From: Pseudomonadota bacterium
GTDB lineage: Bacteria; Pseudomonadota; Alphaproteobacteria; Reyranellales; Reyranellaceae
DNA: 64,000 bases
Direction of reading: 5' to 3'
Assembly: GCA_018240745.1 (NCBI GenBank)
Contig: JAFEFF010000187.1
Span: forward strand, 93,644-157,643
This document shows, in pieces, positions 48,731-59,271 of the stretch. The notes beneath the pieces are model-generated. The model was not told the DNA's origin. It ran no database searches and worked only from the letters and a program-made list of their open reading frames with translations. Within the stretch, counting starts at the first letter, position 1. Every line of letters begins with the position of its first letter. A program made the translations under genes and the position numbers.

Positions 48731-48759
48731 TTGACCTTTACGTAAACGTCAAATAAGGC
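48731..48759 (+). promoter_or_regulatory. LiuR-like palindrome at the atu-like operon promoter
   Basis: Half-sites TTGACCTTTAC (48731-48741) and GTAAACGTCAA (48742-48752) form a 22-base palindrome with one mismatch. It is identical at 21 of 22 positions to the site before the MerR gene (27932-27953). TTGACC can act as a -35 with TAAGGC (48754-48759) as a weak -10 at 17 bases, again putting the palindrome inside the spacer as for MerR-family operators. It lies between the SCP2 gene and the SDR gene. Confidence 0.75.
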
Positions 48760-48789
48760 CGCATGAACGGCCGTTCGGGCGGAGGAAGC

Positions 48790-49653
48790 ATGTCGTATCG
48801 CTCGGTCTTCAAGCCGGGATTGTTCGCCGGCCAGACCGTGATCGTCACGGGAGGCGGCAGCGGCATCGGCCGCTGCACCGCGCACGAGATCGCGGCGCTG
48901 GGGGCGCACGTCGTCATCGCCGGCCGCAAGGCCGACAAGCTGGCGACGGTGAAGGGCGAGATCGAGGCCGCCGGCGGCTCCTGCGAGACGCACGCCTTCG
49001 ACATTCGCGAGGAAGCCCAGGTCAAGGAGGCGATCGCCAGGATCGTCGGCAACAACGGCCGCATCCACGGGCTGTTCAACAACGCCGGCGGCCAGTTCCC
49101 GGCGATGGCCGCCGACATCAGCACCAAGGGCTTCGACGTGGTGGTGCGCAACAACCTCACCGGCGGCTTCACCGTCAGCCGGGAGGTGTTCAAGCAGTCG
49201 ATGGAGAGCCACGGCGGCTCGATCGTGAACATGGCCGCCGACATGAGGAACGGCTTCCCGACCATGGCCCACACCGGTGCCGCGCGCGCCGGCATGGTGA
49301 ACCTCACGATGACGCTGGCCCACGAATGGGCTTTCGCCGGGGTGCGCGTGAACGCGGTGTCGCCGGGCTGGATCGCCTCGTCCGGCATGGACACCTATCA
49401 AGGCGAGTTCAAGGAGCGCATTCCCAGGCTCAAGAACTACTGTCCGCTCGGCCGGCTCGGCACCGAGAGCGAGGTCTCGGCCGTAGTCTGCTTCCTGCTG
49501 AGCGACGCCTCGGCCTACATCACCGGCACCGAGATCCGCATCGACGGCGGCGTGCCGCTCGGCAACCGCTCGATGGATCTCACCATCACCGACCGGTCGA
49601 AGCCCTTCAACGGCTTCCATCTCGCCGTAACCCCCAAAGTGCTGGGCGGTTGA
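48790..49653 (+). CDS. Short-chain dehydrogenase/reductase (AtuB/AtuG-like)
   Basis: A 287-residue SDR. Cofactor motif VIVTGGGSGIGRCTAHEIAALG; the structural NNAGG (FNNAGGQFP). In place of the usual Ser-Tyr-x-x-x-Lys, the active-site region reads NMAADMRNGFPTMAHTGAARAGMVNL. The canonical YxxxK is therefore replaced by HTGAAR, so it may be a reductase/isomerase-like variant. ATG 48790 has GGAGG four bases upstream; ATG 48763 is probably upstream of or at the transcription start. First gene of the atu-like operon. In Pseudomonas, AtuB/AtuG are SDRs of the citronellol pathway. Confidence 0.85.
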   Translation: MSYRSVFKPGLFAGQTVIVTGGGSGIGRCTAHEIAALGAHVVIAGRKADKLATVKGEIEAAGGSCETHAFDIREEAQVKEAIARIVGNNGRIHGLFNNAGGQFPAMAADISTKGFDVVVRNNLTGGFTVSREVFKQSMESHGGSIVNMAADMRNGFPTMAHTGAARAGMVNLTMTLAHEWAFAGVRVNAVSPGWIASSGMDTYQGEFKERIPRLKNYCPLGRLGTESEVSAVVCFLLSDASAYITGTEIRIDGGVPLGNRSMDLTITDRSKPFNGFHLAVTPKVLGG

Positions 49654-49656
49654 GCC

Positions 49657-51273
49657 ATGCCCGTCATCGAGTCCCAGGTCGATCGCAACGGCGACGAGTT
49701 CAGGAAGAACCGCGAGCGCATGCTGGCGGCCATCCAGGAATTCCGCGACGCCGAGGCCAGCGTGCAGGCGACATCCGACAGGTCGCGCGAGCGATTTCGC
49801 AAGAGGAAGCAGCTCATGCCGCGCGAGCGCATCGCCCTGCTGCTCGACAGAGGCGCACCCTTCCTCGAGCTGATGCCGCTCGCCGGCTACCGCATGCACG
49901 ACGACAGGGACGGCTCTTCTGCCGGCGGCGGCTCGGTCGCCGGTATCGGCTATGTCGAGGGCGTGCGTTGCGTCGTGTCGGCCTCGAATTCGGCGATCAA
50001 GGGCGGCACGGTGGCGCCGTCGGGCCAGCGCAAGGGCCAGCGGGTGCAGCAGATCGTGCTCGAGAACAAGCTGCCGATCGTCCACCTCGTGGAGTCCGGC
50101 GGCGCCAACCTGCTCTACCAGGCCGAGATCTTCGTGCCCGGCGGCCGCGGCTTCGCCAACCAGGCGCGCATGTCGGCGCGCGGCATTCCGCAAGTCTGTG
50201 TGGTGCACGGCTCCTCGACCGCGGGCGGTGCCTATCTCCCGGGCCTCTCCGACTACGTCATCATGGTGCGCGGCCAGTCCAAGGTGTTCCTGGCCGGCCC
50301 GCCGCTCCTGAAGGCCGCGACCGGCGAGATCGCGACCGACGAAGACCTGGGCGGCGCCGAGATGCACGCCACCGTTTCAGGCGTCGCCGAGTGGATGGCC
50401 GAGAACGATGCCGACGGCATCCGCATGGCGCGCGAAGTCATCGCCAGCTGGCATTGGAACGACAGGCTGCCGCCCCGGACAACGAAGCCGTTCAAGGAGC
50501 CGCTGTACGACATCGAGGATCTCTGCGGCGTCGTTCCGCCCTCGCACAAGGATCCCTACGACGTGCGTGAAGTGATCGCACGGTTGGTCGACGGCTCGGA
50601 GTTCCTCGAGTTCAAGGGCCTGTTCGACCAGCAGACGATCTGCGGCTGGGCCGAGATCGAGGGCGAGCCGGTGGCATTGATCGGCAACAATGGTCCGATC
50701 ACCACGAAGGGCTCGGTCAAGGCGGCCCAGTTCATCCAGCTCTGCTGCCAGCAGGGCACGCCGATCGTCTACCTGCAGAACACGACCGGCTACATGGTCG
50801 GGACCGAGGCCGAGCGCGGCGGCATCGTCAAGCACGGCTCGAAGATGATCCAGGCTGTCGCCAACGCCACCGTGCCGCAGATCACCATCGTGATCGGCGG
50901 CAGTTTCGGCGCCGGCAACTACGGCATGTGCGGCCGCGCCTACGATCCGCGCTTCATCTTCGCCTGGCCCAACAGCCGCGTCGCCGTGATGGGCGGCGAG
51001 CAGGCGGCCGGCGTGATGAAGACCGTGACCGAGGCGAAGTTCATCCGCGAGGGCAAGGAGCCGCCGCGCGAGCAGGTCGACAAGATGTACAAGGCGATCG
51101 TCGACCAGTTCGACAAGGAGTCGACGGCGCTCTACGGCACCGCCCATCTGTGGGACGACGGCATCATCGACCCGCGCGACACCAGGAAGGTGCTCGCCTT
51201 CACCCTCTCGATCGCCCGCGAATCGATCGTGCGGCCGCTCAATCCCATCACCTTCGGCGTCGCGAGGATGTGA
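49657..51273 (+). CDS. Acyl-CoA carboxylase beta subunit (geranyl-/methylcrotonyl-CoA carboxylase-like)
   Basis: A 538-residue carboxyltransferase. N-terminal half VESGGANLLYQAEIFVPGGRGFANQARMSARGIPQVCVVHGSSTAGGAYLPGLSDYVIMVRG; C-terminal half FVQLCCQQGTPIVYLQNTTGYMVG-type segment, then GGSFGAGNYGMCGRAYDPRFIFAWPNSRVAVMGGEQAAGVM. It transfers the carboxyl from biotin (on the alpha subunit at 54782) to the gamma-methyl group of an unsaturated acyl-CoA. The GGRGFANQARMSA loop and gene order favour the geranyl-CoA (AtuC) type over methylcrotonyl (LiuB), but both remain possible. Starts 3 bases after the SDR stop. A long inverted repeat follows before the dehydrogenase. Confidence 0.85.
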   Translation: MPVIESQVDRNGDEFRKNRERMLAAIQEFRDAEASVQATSDRSRERFRKRKQLMPRERIALLLDRGAPFLELMPLAGYRMHDDRDGSSAGGGSVAGIGYVEGVRCVVSASNSAIKGGTVAPSGQRKGQRVQQIVLENKLPIVHLVESGGANLLYQAEIFVPGGRGFANQARMSARGIPQVCVVHGSSTAGGAYLPGLSDYVIMVRGQSKVFLAGPPLLKAATGEIATDEDLGGAEMHATVSGVAEWMAENDADGIRMAREVIASWHWNDRLPPRTTKPFKEPLYDIEDLCGVVPPSHKDPYDVREVIARLVDGSEFLEFKGLFDQQTICGWAEIEGEPVALIGNNGPITTKGSVKAAQFIQLCCQQGTPIVYLQNTTGYMVGTEAERGGIVKHGSKMIQAVANATVPQITIVIGGSFGAGNYGMCGRAYDPRFIFAWPNSRVAVMGGEQAAGVMKTVTEAKFIREGKEPPREQVDKMYKAIVDQFDKESTALYGTAHLWDDGIIDPRDTRKVLAFTLSIARESIVRPLNPITFGVARM

Positions 51274-51325
51274 TGATGACCCACGGTTCCTGTTCCACTC
51301 GCACCCTGTCATCCCGAGCTCTCGT

Positions 51326-51394
51326 GTCATCCCGAGCGAAGCGAGGGATCCATGGCCGGCGCTGCGATAGATCCCTCGCTTCGCTCGGGATGAC
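51326..51394. repeat. GTCATCCCGAG long inverted repeat, copy 2
   Basis: GTCATCCCGAGCGAAGCGAG (start 51326, arm to 51350) pairs with a perfect complementary 25-base arm at 51370-51394, leaving a 19-base loop. A partial extra arm (TGTCATCCCGAGCTC) precedes it. It sits in the 163-base gap between the carboxylase and the first acyl-CoA dehydrogenase within the operon. Confidence 0.85.
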
Positions 51395-51436
51395 GCGGGT
51401 GGCGGGTCGTGCGGCCACGTGCAAGGAGCAATCCCG

Positions 51437-52597
<1,161 letters not shown>

Positions 52598-52615
52598 ACA
52601 TTCAAGCTTCATATT

Positions 52616-52639
52616 CCTCTCCCCCTATCGGGGGAGAGG
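52616..52639. repeat. CT/GA-rich palindromic intergenic repeat (copy 2)
   Basis: CCTCTCCCCC (52616-52625) and GGGGGAGAGG (52630-52639) pair perfectly around TATC, the same arms as at 43178-43199. It fills most of the 64-base gap between the two tandem acyl-CoA dehydrogenase genes. Confidence 0.75.
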
Positions 52640-52661
52640 AGAAAGAACGGGAATCGCTGAC

Positions 52662-53822
<1,161 letters not shown>

Positions 53823-53846
53823 TGCGCACGATAGTCACAACAACAA

Positions 53847-53923
53847 CGGTGTCATCCCGAGCGAAGCGAGGGACCTTTGGCGGCGTCGATCAAGGGTCCC
53901 TCGCTTCGCTCGGGATGACACCG
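53847..53923. repeat. GTCATCCCGAG long inverted repeat, copy 3
   Basis: A 29-base arm (53847-53875, beginning CGGTGTCATCCCGAGCGAAG) pairs perfectly with 53895-53923 around a 19-base loop. This is the longest perfect stem in the window. It lies between the second acyl-CoA dehydrogenase and the hydratase within the operon. Confidence 0.85.
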
Positions 53924-53963
53924 ATGTGGCAATGGGCAGTGTGCGCCATTGATGGAGTTGTTC

Positions 53964-54782
53964 ATGCCTGAGCTCGAGGACAAGTACGAAACCCTGCTGG
54001 TGCGCCGCGAGCGCTCGCGGCTGCACGTCACGCTCAATCGCCCCGAGGTCAAGAACGCCCTCAACCCGACGCTGATCAGCGAGCTGAAGCAGGTGTTCGG
54101 CGCCCTGCGCGACCGGCGCGACATCAAGGTCGTGATCCTGCGCGGCGCGGGCGGCACCTTCTGCGCCGGCGCGGACCTCAAGAACATGGAGCAGAGCCTC
54201 ACCGAGACCCCCAGGCCCGGCCAGAAGGACCCGATCGCCATCAACAATCGCGAGTACGGCACCTTCCTCGAGGCGGTGAACACCACGCCTCAGGTCGTCG
54301 TGGCGGCGGTCGAGGGCTACGCCATCGCCGGCGGCTTCGGCCTGCTGTGCGTGTCGGACGTGGCGATCTGCACCGAGGAGGCGGGCTTCGCCATGAGCGA
54401 GACGGCGATCGGCATCGTGCCCGCGCAGATCGCGCCCTTCGTCGCCGCGCGCATCGGCGTGCCGCAGACGCGCCACCTGGCGCTGACCGCCGCGCGCTTC
54501 AAGGGACCGGAGGCGCTGCGGCTCGGCATCGCCCATCACCTGGTGAAGGATTCGGCGGCGCTCGACGCCAAGCTGGAAGAGGTGCTGAAGCAGATCGACC
54601 GTTGCGCGCCGCTCGCCAATGCGCTGACCAAGGCCGTCGTCATGAAGGTCGGCAGCGAGCCGCTGAGCCAGGTGCTCGACTTCGCCGCCGACTGCTTCGC
54701 CGAGGCGCGCCGCAGCCCCGAGGCCGCTGAGGGCCTGCGCGCCTTCGCCGAGAAGCGGCCGCCGAAATGGGCCGTGGAGTGA
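53964..54782 (+). CDS. Enoyl-CoA hydratase/isomerase family (AtuE-like)
   Basis: A 272-residue crotonase-fold protein. VILRGAGGTFCAGADLKNM forms the CoA-binding oxyanion loop; VVVAAVEGYAIAGGFGLLCVSDVAICTEEAGFAMSETAIGIVPAQIAPFVAARIG holds the catalytic Glu positions. In the atu pathway AtuE hydrates isohexenylglutaconyl-CoA; in the liu pathway the counterpart hydrates methylglutaconyl-CoA. Start ATG 53964 (GGAG six bases upstream) is preferred over ATG 53952. Its stop overlaps the next ATG (TGATG), so translation is coupled to the carboxylase alpha subunit. Confidence 0.88.
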   Translation: MPELEDKYETLLVRRERSRLHVTLNRPEVKNALNPTLISELKQVFGALRDRRDIKVVILRGAGGTFCAGADLKNMEQSLTETPRPGQKDPIAINNREYGTFLEAVNTTPQVVVAAVEGYAIAGGFGLLCVSDVAICTEEAGFAMSETAIGIVPAQIAPFVAARIGVPQTRHLALTAARFKGPEALRLGIAHHLVKDSAALDAKLEEVLKQIDRCAPLANALTKAVVMKVGSEPLSQVLDFAADCFAEARRSPEAAEGLRAFAEKRPPKWAVE

Positions 54783-56647
54783 TGAGCTTCTCGACCGTCC
54801 TGGTCGCCAATCGCGGCGAAATAGCCTGGCGCGTCATGCGCACCGCCCGGGCGATGGACTATCGCACCGTCGCCGTCTATTCCGACGCCGACCAGGGTGC
54901 GCCGCACGTCGCCTTCGCCGACAAGGCCGTGCGCATCGGCCCGCCGCCGGTCGGCGAAAGCTATCTCAGCATCGACCGCATCCTCGAAGCCGCGCACACC
55001 TCCGGCGCGGACGCGATCCATCCGGGCTACGGCTTCCTGTCGGAGAACGCCGAGTTCGCCACGGCGTGTGAGAAGGCCGGGCTGGTCTTCATCGGCCCAC
55101 CGCCCGCCGCCATCGCGGCGATGGGCAACAAGGCCGCCGCCAAGCGGCGCATGATCGAGGCCGGCGTGCCGTGCGTACCGGGCTACCAGGGGGCCGACCA
55201 GAGCGACGGCAATCTCGAAAAGGAAGCCCGCAAGATCGGCCTGCCGGTCATGGTCAAGGCCGCCGCCGGCGGTGGCGGGCGTGGCATGCGGCTGGTCACG
55301 CAGGACGGCGAGCTGCTCGAGGCGATCCGTGCCGCACGCACCGAGGCCGGGAGCGCCTTCGGCTCGGGCGAGCTGATTCTCGAGAAGGCGGTGATCGATG
55401 CGCGCCATGTCGAGATCCAGGTGTTCGCCGATGCGCACGGCAACGTGCTCCATCTCGGCGAGCGCGACTGCTCGGTGCAGCGCCGGCACCAGAAGGTGAT
55501 CGAGGAAGCGCCCTCGCCGGCGGTCAACGCCGAGCTGCGCCATCGCATGGGCGCGGCGGCCGTAGCGGCGGCGAAGGCGATCGGCTATCGCGGCGCCGGC
55601 ACGGTCGAGTTCCTGCTGGGGGCCGACGGCGCCTTCTACTTCCTCGAGATGAACACCCGTCTGCAGGTCGAGCATCCGGTGACCGAGGCGATCACCGGCC
55701 TCGACCTCGTCGAATGGCAGCTCCGGGTCGCACGCGGCGAGCCATTGCCGCTCACCCAGGAGCAGGTGCGCCTGCAGGGCCACTCGATCGAGGTCCGGCT
55801 CTATGCCGAGGACGCCTATGCCGGCTTCCTGCCGCAGACCGGCCGAATCGACGTGTGGCGGCCGGCGACCGGCCCCGGCGTGCGCGTCGACCATGGCATC
55901 GAGGAGGGCCTGGCGATCTCGCCCTACTACGATCCGATGATCGCCAAGGTGATCGCCTGGGGCGCCACGCGCGAGGAAGCGCGGCTGCGGTTGATCAGGG
56001 CGCTACGCGACACCGTCGTGCTCGGCCCGACGACCAACCGCCATTTCCTGATCAGGCTGCTGGAACATCCCGAGTTGGCGGCTGGCAAGGCGACGACGGC
56101 TTTTCTCGGCAAGCACAGCTTCACCGCCCCGGAGCTGACCGACACGCATTGGAAGACGGCGGCATCGCTCCTCTGGCAGCAATCGGCGGCGCGCTATCCC
56201 GGCAATCTGCGCGGATGGCGCAACTCCAACCCCGAGCCGACGCCGTTCCGCCTCGCCGTCGGCGACATGGAGCGGACGGTGAAACTCAGCGAGCCGAGCG
56301 CCCCGTCCGTGCCGCACGTGATCGACGACGACGATGTCGTCGTGGATTTCGATGGCTTCACCGTGCGGTTCCAGGACCGCACCTACATGCCGCCGGCCTC
56401 GGCCGCGGCCGGTAGCGACGGCAAGCTGCGGGCGCCCATGGACGGACGGATCGTCGCCATCAAGGTCGCAGCCGGCGACAAGGTCGTCCGCGGCCAGACG
56501 CTGGTCGTGCTGGAGGCGATGAAGATCCAGCATCAGCTCAAGGCGGCGCTCGACGCCTGCGTCGAATCGATCGCGGTGCAGGAAGGCCAGCAGGTCGCCA
56601 ATCGCACCGTGCTGGTTACAATGGCAGGCGATGCCGCTGCACGTTGA
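54782..56647 (+). CDS. Acyl-CoA carboxylase alpha subunit (biotin carboxylase plus biotin carrier; AtuF-like)
   Basis: A 621-residue protein. Biotin carboxylase domain: VLVANRGEIAWRVMRTARAM, HPGYGFLSENAEFA, the ATP-grasp loop VMVKAAAGGGGRGMRLV, and FLEMNTRLQVEHPVTEAITGLDLVEWQLRVA. A linker/BT region follows, then a biotinyl domain (about residues 550-621) with biotinylated Lys581 in LEAMKIQHQL. It carboxylates biotin with bicarbonate and ATP, and hands it to the beta subunit at 49657. Start ATG 54782 overlaps the hydratase stop; a 15-base longer form is not used. The last 17 bases overlap the ABC ATPase gene, so the operon continues. Confidence 0.92.
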   Translation: MSFSTVLVANRGEIAWRVMRTARAMDYRTVAVYSDADQGAPHVAFADKAVRIGPPPVGESYLSIDRILEAAHTSGADAIHPGYGFLSENAEFATACEKAGLVFIGPPPAAIAAMGNKAAAKRRMIEAGVPCVPGYQGADQSDGNLEKEARKIGLPVMVKAAAGGGGRGMRLVTQDGELLEAIRAARTEAGSAFGSGELILEKAVIDARHVEIQVFADAHGNVLHLGERDCSVQRRHQKVIEEAPSPAVNAELRHRMGAAAVAAAKAIGYRGAGTVEFLLGADGAFYFLEMNTRLQVEHPVTEAITGLDLVEWQLRVARGEPLPLTQEQVRLQGHSIEVRLYAEDAYAGFLPQTGRIDVWRPATGPGVRVDHGIEEGLAISPYYDPMIAKVIAWGATREEARLRLIRALRDTVVLGPTTNRHFLIRLLEHPELAAGKATTAFLGKHSFTAPELTDTHWKTAASLLWQQSAARYPGNLRGWRNSNPEPTPFRLAVGDMERTVKLSEPSAPSVPHVIDDDDVVVDFDGFTVRFQDRTYMPPASAAAGSDGKLRAPMDGRIVAIKVAAGDKVVRGQTLVVLEAMKIQHQLKAALDACVESIAVQEGQQVANRTVLVTMAGDAAAR

Positions 56648-57386
56648 ACGCGTCTCTCACCGCTATGGTCCCGTCGCCGCGTTAGACAGCATCGATCTCG
56701 ACATCGCCGACGGCGAGACCGTCGCGTTGATCGGCCCGTCGGGGTGCGGCAAGAGCACCCTGCTCGGCATCCTGGGCGGCCTGCTACGGCCGAGCGCGGG
56801 CCGCGTGACGTTGTCGGGAGCGCTGCCCGCCGATTCGCTCAATCCCTTCACCTACGTCTTCCAGGATTTCGCCCTGCTTCCCTGGCGCACCGTCGAGGCC
56901 AATGTCGCGCTGGCGCTGGAGCATCGCGTGAATGCGGCCGAGCGGCGCGAGCGTGTGGCGGCGGCGCTGGCGCTCACCAGCCTCGCCGACTTCGCCTCGG
57001 CCTATCCCAAGCAGCTCTCCGGCGGCATGCGCCAGCGCGTCGGCATCGCCCGCGCGCTGGTGGTGCGGCCGGCGGTGCTGCTGCTCGACGAGCCGCTGTC
57101 GGCGCTCGACGCGCAGACCCGCGAGCTGCTGATGGAGGACCTGCTGCGGATCTGGTCGCGAGAGAAGAGCACGCGCGTGTACGTGACGCACAATCTCGAG
57201 GAGGCCGCACGGCTCGCCGACCGCGTCGTGGTGCTGTCGCGCCGGCCCGGCCGAATCCGCGAGATCGTCCGCATCGATGCGCCGGTTTCCGACCGTGCGG
57301 CGATCATCCCCGACATGCAGCGCAAACTGTGGGCACTGATCCGCGACGAGGCCGCCACTGCCGACCGCGAGGTGCAAGATGTCTGA
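56631..57386 (+). CDS. ABC transporter ATP-binding protein (SsuB/TauB-like)
   Basis: A 251-residue ATPase of the nitrate/sulfonate/taurine importer class. Walker A GPSGCGKST (residues 35-43); Q-loop VFQDFALLPWRTVEANV; signature LSGGMRQRVGIARALV; Walker B AVLLLDEPLSALDAQTR; switch His in YVTHNLEEAARLADRVVVLSRRPGRI. It energises import with the permease that follows. The ATG lies inside the last codons of the carboxylase alpha gene, so it is co-translated. A role in uptake of the operon's carbon source is inferred. Confidence 0.92.
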   Translation: MPLHVERVSHRYGPVAALDSIDLDIADGETVALIGPSGCGKSTLLGILGGLLRPSAGRVTLSGALPADSLNPFTYVFQDFALLPWRTVEANVALALEHRVNAAERRERVAAALALTSLADFASAYPKQLSGGMRQRVGIARALVVRPAVLLLDEPLSALDAQTRELLMEDLLRIWSREKSTRVYVTHNLEEAARLADRVVVLSRRPGRIREIVRIDAPVSDRAAIIPDMQRKLWALIRDEAATADREVQDV

Positions 57387-58167
57387 GCGCCAGCCGATCC
57401 CCTTTCGGGGTGGCGGCTTCGCGCCGGCACCGCGCCGCGTGCTGCCCTGGCTCGTGTTCGCCGTCCTGATCGCGCTGTGGCAAGCCGCCTCCAACACCGG
57501 CCTTCTGCCACCGCTCTTCATGCCGAGCCCGCTCAGCGTCGTGAAGGCGCTCGTGGCGCTGTGGCAGGACGGCACGCTGGTCGGTCACGTCACCGCTTCT
57601 CTCGGTCGCATCGTGCCGGGCTGGCTGATTGGCACGGCCGCGGGGCTGGCGGTCGGCCTCGCCATGGGCATCTTCTCCGCGGCGCGTGCGGCCGGCATCC
57701 CGATCGTGTCGGCATTGTTCCCGATCCCCAAGATCGCCCTGCTGCCGCTCCTGATCCTGTGGTTCGGCATCGGCGAGCCGTCGAAGATCGCCACGATTGC
57801 GCTCGGCGTGTTCTTCCCGACGACGATCTCGGCCTACACCGCCTGCGATTCGGTACCGCGCAACTTGATCCGTATGGGCCAGAGCTTCGGCCTGCCGGCC
57901 CGCGACATCGTCGCCAAGATACTGCTGCCCGGCGCCATGCCCGGCATCCTGGCCGGCTTCCGTATCTCTGCGTCGGTCGCGCTGCTGTTGGTCGTCGCCG
58001 CCGAGATGATCGGCGCGCAGCAGGGCATCGGCGCGTTCGTGCTGACGGCCGGCAGCCTGATGCAGACCGACCAGTTGCTGGCCGGGGTGGTCATGCTGTC
58101 GCTGCTCGGCCTGCTGATCGGCTGGGGCCTTGGCATGGTGGAACGCGCGATGCTCAAGTGGCGCTGA
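57379..58167 (+). CDS. ABC transporter permease (SsuC/TauC-like)
   Basis: A 262-residue inner-membrane permease with six predicted segments (LPWLVFAVLIALWQAAS, IVPGWLIGTAAGLAVGLAMG and others) and the EAA-type loop GQSFGLPARDIVAKILLPGAMPGILAGFRISASVALLLVVAAEMIGAQQGIGAFV. It pairs with the ATPase upstream (8-base overlap). No classical nitrate/taurine-type (NMT1/THI5-like) binding protein is encoded nearby; instead a Bug-type protein follows, which is an unusual partner. Confidence 0.92.
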   Translation: MSERQPIPFRGGGFAPAPRRVLPWLVFAVLIALWQAASNTGLLPPLFMPSPLSVVKALVALWQDGTLVGHVTASLGRIVPGWLIGTAAGLAVGLAMGIFSAARAAGIPIVSALFPIPKIALLPLLILWFGIGEPSKIATIALGVFFPTTISAYTACDSVPRNLIRMGQSFGLPARDIVAKILLPGAMPGILAGFRISASVALLLVVAAEMIGAQQGIGAFVLTAGSLMQTDQLLAGVVMLSLLGLLIGWGLGMVERAMLKWR

Positions 58168-58189
58168 GTATCGGGAAGGAAGCGAATCG

Positions 58190-59161
58190 ATGTTGCGTAG
58201 AACCCTCCTCGCCGGTCTGCCGGCGACTCTCGCTGCCGGGGGCGCGTCAGCGGACAGCTATCCCGGCAAGCCGATCACCCTGATCGTGCCCTTCGCCGCC
58301 GGCGGGCCGACCGACCTGATGGCGCGCCTGATCGGCGAGCGCATGGCCAAGGAGCTCGGCCAGCAGTTCATCATCGACAACACCACCGGCGCGGCAGGCA
58401 CGATCGCCGTCGGCAAGGCAGTGCGCGCGGCACCCGACGGCTATACGGTCAGCATCGGCCATGTCGGCACGCACGTCGCCAACGGCACGATCTACAAGAA
58501 CCTGAACTACAACCTCCTGACCGACCTGGAGCCGATCGCTCGGCTGCCACAGAACCCGATGCTGGTGGTCACCTCCAGCCAGATGCCGGTCAAGGACCTC
58601 GGGGAGCTCGTGGCATACCTCAAGGCCAACGGAGACAGGGTGCCGGGCGGCACCGCCGGCATCGGCTCCGGTGCCCATCTGGGCGCGCTCGCCTTCTTCG
58701 CCGCGACCGGCGCCAGGTACCAGCTCATCCCCTACCGCGGCACGGGCCCCGCGATGCAGGACCTGGTCGCCAACCAGATCCAGGTGATGGTCGACCAGGC
58801 GGCCAATTCGCTGCCGCAGGTCCGCGCCGGCAAGATCAGGGCGCACGCCGTCACTGCCGGGAAACGCTCGCCCGCGGCTCCGGAGATCCCGACCGCCGCC
58901 GAGGCCGGCTATCCTATGGAGATCTCGATCTGGCACGGCCTGTGGGCGCCCAAGGGCACGCCGCCGGAGATCGTGGCCAGGCTGAATGCCGCCGCGATCG
59001 CGGCCATGCAGGACAGCGACATCCGCCATCGCATGGAGGATCTCGGCCAGGACATCCCGACGCCGGAAGAGATGGCGCCGGCCGCCTTCGCCGCCTTCCA
59101 CAAGCAGGAGTACGCCCGCTGGCAGAAAATCCTCGAAGCGGCGAATGTGAAAATCGAATAA
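58190..59161 (+). CDS. Bug-family (tripartite tricarboxylate transporter-type) substrate-binding protein
   Basis: A 323-residue periplasmic binding protein. Signal peptide MLRRTLLAGLPATLAAGGASA, then the Bug pattern YPGKPITLIVPFAAGGPTDLMARLIGERMAKELGQQFIIDNTTGAAGTIAVGKAVRAAPDGYT, YRGTGPAMQDLVANQIQVMVDQ and WHGLWAPKGTPPEIVARLN. Such proteins normally work with TctA/TctB membrane subunits, which are absent here; it sits 22 bases after an ABC permease gene. ATG 58190 has GGGAAGGA upstream. A 10-base-pair hairpin follows the gene, so this is probably the last gene of the long operon. Confidence 0.9.
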   Translation: MLRRTLLAGLPATLAAGGASADSYPGKPITLIVPFAAGGPTDLMARLIGERMAKELGQQFIIDNTTGAAGTIAVGKAVRAAPDGYTVSIGHVGTHVANGTIYKNLNYNLLTDLEPIARLPQNPMLVVTSSQMPVKDLGELVAYLKANGDRVPGGTAGIGSGAHLGALAFFAATGARYQLIPYRGTGPAMQDLVANQIQVMVDQAANSLPQVRAGKIRAHAVTAGKRSPAAPEIPTAAEAGYPMEISIWHGLWAPKGTPPEIVARLNAAAIAAMQDSDIRHRMEDLGQDIPTPEEMAPAAFAAFHKQEYARWQKILEAANVKIE

Positions 59162-59232
59162 TCGCCCATCCTGGCGGGGAGTGGCGGACCGGTGGCAGGA
59201 AACGCCTGAAACGCACGCCGGCTTGCACTTGA

Positions 59233-59256
59233 ACCCTGTCACGTCGGTGACAGGGT
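59233..59256. terminator. Hairpin between convergent genes, end of the long operon
   Basis: ACCCTGTCAC (59233-59242) and GTGACAGGGT (59247-59256) pair perfectly around GTCG, between the Bug-type gene (plus) and the amidase gene (minus). No T-run, but strength and position make it a likely bidirectional terminator. Confidence 0.6.
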
Positions 59257-59271
59257 CGATGGCAGTCTGCC

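Noticed and set aside
48727..50367. A 546-codon antisense frame over the SDR and carboxylase genes
   Set aside because: Shadow of two clear plus-strand genes; no family motif, same biased composition as other shadows.
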